A stretch of DNA of 64,000 bases from an uncultured Pelagibacteraceae bacterium (GTDB lineage Bacteria; Pseudomonadota; Alphaproteobacteria; Pelagibacterales; Pelagibacteraceae), in contig CACAZG010000002.1 of NCBI GenBank assembly GCA_902536975.1, positions 1 to 64,000 on the forward strand. Direction: 5' to 3'. Shown here in pieces: positions 63,768 through 64,000 of this stretch (positions are counted from its first letter, which is position 1; every line of letters begins with the position of its first letter). A program made the translations under genes and the position numbers. The notes beneath the pieces were generated by a model, which was given only the letters and a program-made list of their open reading frames with translations, did not search any database and had not been told where the DNA came from.

Positions 63768-64000
63768 TTACTCAGATTTAAAACTAATTATTTTGTCGGG
63801 GTTGGAAACAGATCCATTGGGTCCATCACCTTTTGTAATCATGTCTACAAATTCCATTCCTTCAATAACTTTGCCAAATACAGTATACTGTCTATCAAGA
63901 TGAGGTGTTGGCCCAAAACAAATAAAGAATTGACTGTTAGCACTATTCGGATCAGATGATCTTGCCATTGATAATGTTCCTCGTTCATGTGGCAAGTCGT
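63768..64000 (-). CDS. Cyclophilin-type peptidyl-prolyl isomerase (partial)
   Basis: C-terminal 77 codons; the N-terminus lies beyond the right edge. [54 protein letters not shown] is the cyclophilin core. The track's 63995 start is a TTG inside the domain and not a real start. Pairing ppi-tgt is common in alphaproteobacteria. Confidence 0.92.
   Translation of the reverse strand, partial: DLPHERGTLSMARSSDPNSANSQFFICFGPTPHLDRQYTVFGKVIEGMEFVDMITKGDGPNGSVSNPDKIISFKSE

Overview
The window is a dense, very AT-rich stretch of a streamlined alphaproteobacterial chromosome. It looks like SAR11 (Pelagibacterales). The grounds are low GC with Lys/Asn/Ile-rich proteins, intergenic gaps of a few bases or overlaps nearly everywhere, a heterotetrameric sarcosine oxidase operon, a K+-independent-type H+-pyrophosphatase, two MetY-type sulfhydrylases and alphaproteobacterial marker clusters (ubcC-bamE, sdhE-recG-DUF502, ihfA-merR, plsX-rpmF). 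The assignment rests on gene content and style, not on a database search. No CRISPR array, rRNA or IS transposase was seen. Five tRNAs are present: Ser-GCT, Glu-TTC, Pro-TGG, Ser-TGA and Lys-TTT, all with encoded CCA.

Layout. 1-2104: sarcosine oxidase soxBDA on the minus strand (soxA runs off the left edge). 2169-20220: tRNA-Ser, a lytic transglycosylase, then a long plus-strand housekeeping run: dapA (frameshifted), smpB, folK, rel, pyrE, pdxJ, acpS, lepB, rnc, recO; hemB on the minus strand; a 2OG-dioxygenase-like gene, rpiB, glyA, nrdR, the riboflavin set ribD-ribE-ribB-ribH, nusB and thiL. 20292-22397: hppA. 22394-30321: an accessory island with a GT-A-like protein, a GIY-YIG protein, a GT4-CgeB fusion, another GT4, a GDP-mannose dehydratase-like enzyme, a heptosyltransferase-like protein, a GmhB-like phosphatase and a tyrosine recombinase. 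30407-32130: the least ordinary part: a 54-residue membrane protein missing from the ORF track, a DUF2938-like membrane protein, a strongly structured RNA of about 210 nt ending in a textbook intrinsic terminator, an N-terminally short MGMT-type gene starting 5 nt after that terminator, and about 500 bp of AT-rich non-coding DNA.

32133-37354 (minus): two transporters, hom, a small lipoprotein, argC, rpsI and rplM, with a consensus promoter before rplM. 37502-41035: metY, an alpha/beta hydrolase and a second metY, probably a sulfur/methionine operon. 41013-47778: ctaA, chorismate mutase, rpmG, merR, ihfA, plsX, rpmF (59 aa, missing from the ORF track), ubcC, bamE, tRNA-Glu, glpX, an SbmA/BacA-like transporter, an NDUFS4-like gene and tRNA-Pro. 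47874-50121: zinc-ribbon protein, nhaA, glutathione peroxidase. 50113-58533 (minus): MBL hydrolase, tatD, metG, holB, tmk, dac, an RlpA-like SPOR protein, mltB and rarD. 58618-64000: tRNA-Ser, sdhE, recG, a DUF502 protein, an M48 protease, tRNA-Lys, tgt and a partial peptidyl-prolyl isomerase.

Themes. First, compaction: convergent genes end 0-4 nt from tRNA CCA ends, one divergent pair has no intergenic base, and some promoters seem to give leaderless mRNAs. Second, zinc sites are lost or altered in several proteins (TGT, GmhB, NrdR, the GTPCH-II half of RibB, the zinc-finger region of Rel, HemB). Third, the structured RNA next to the MGMT gene and recombinase is the best candidate for something undescribed.
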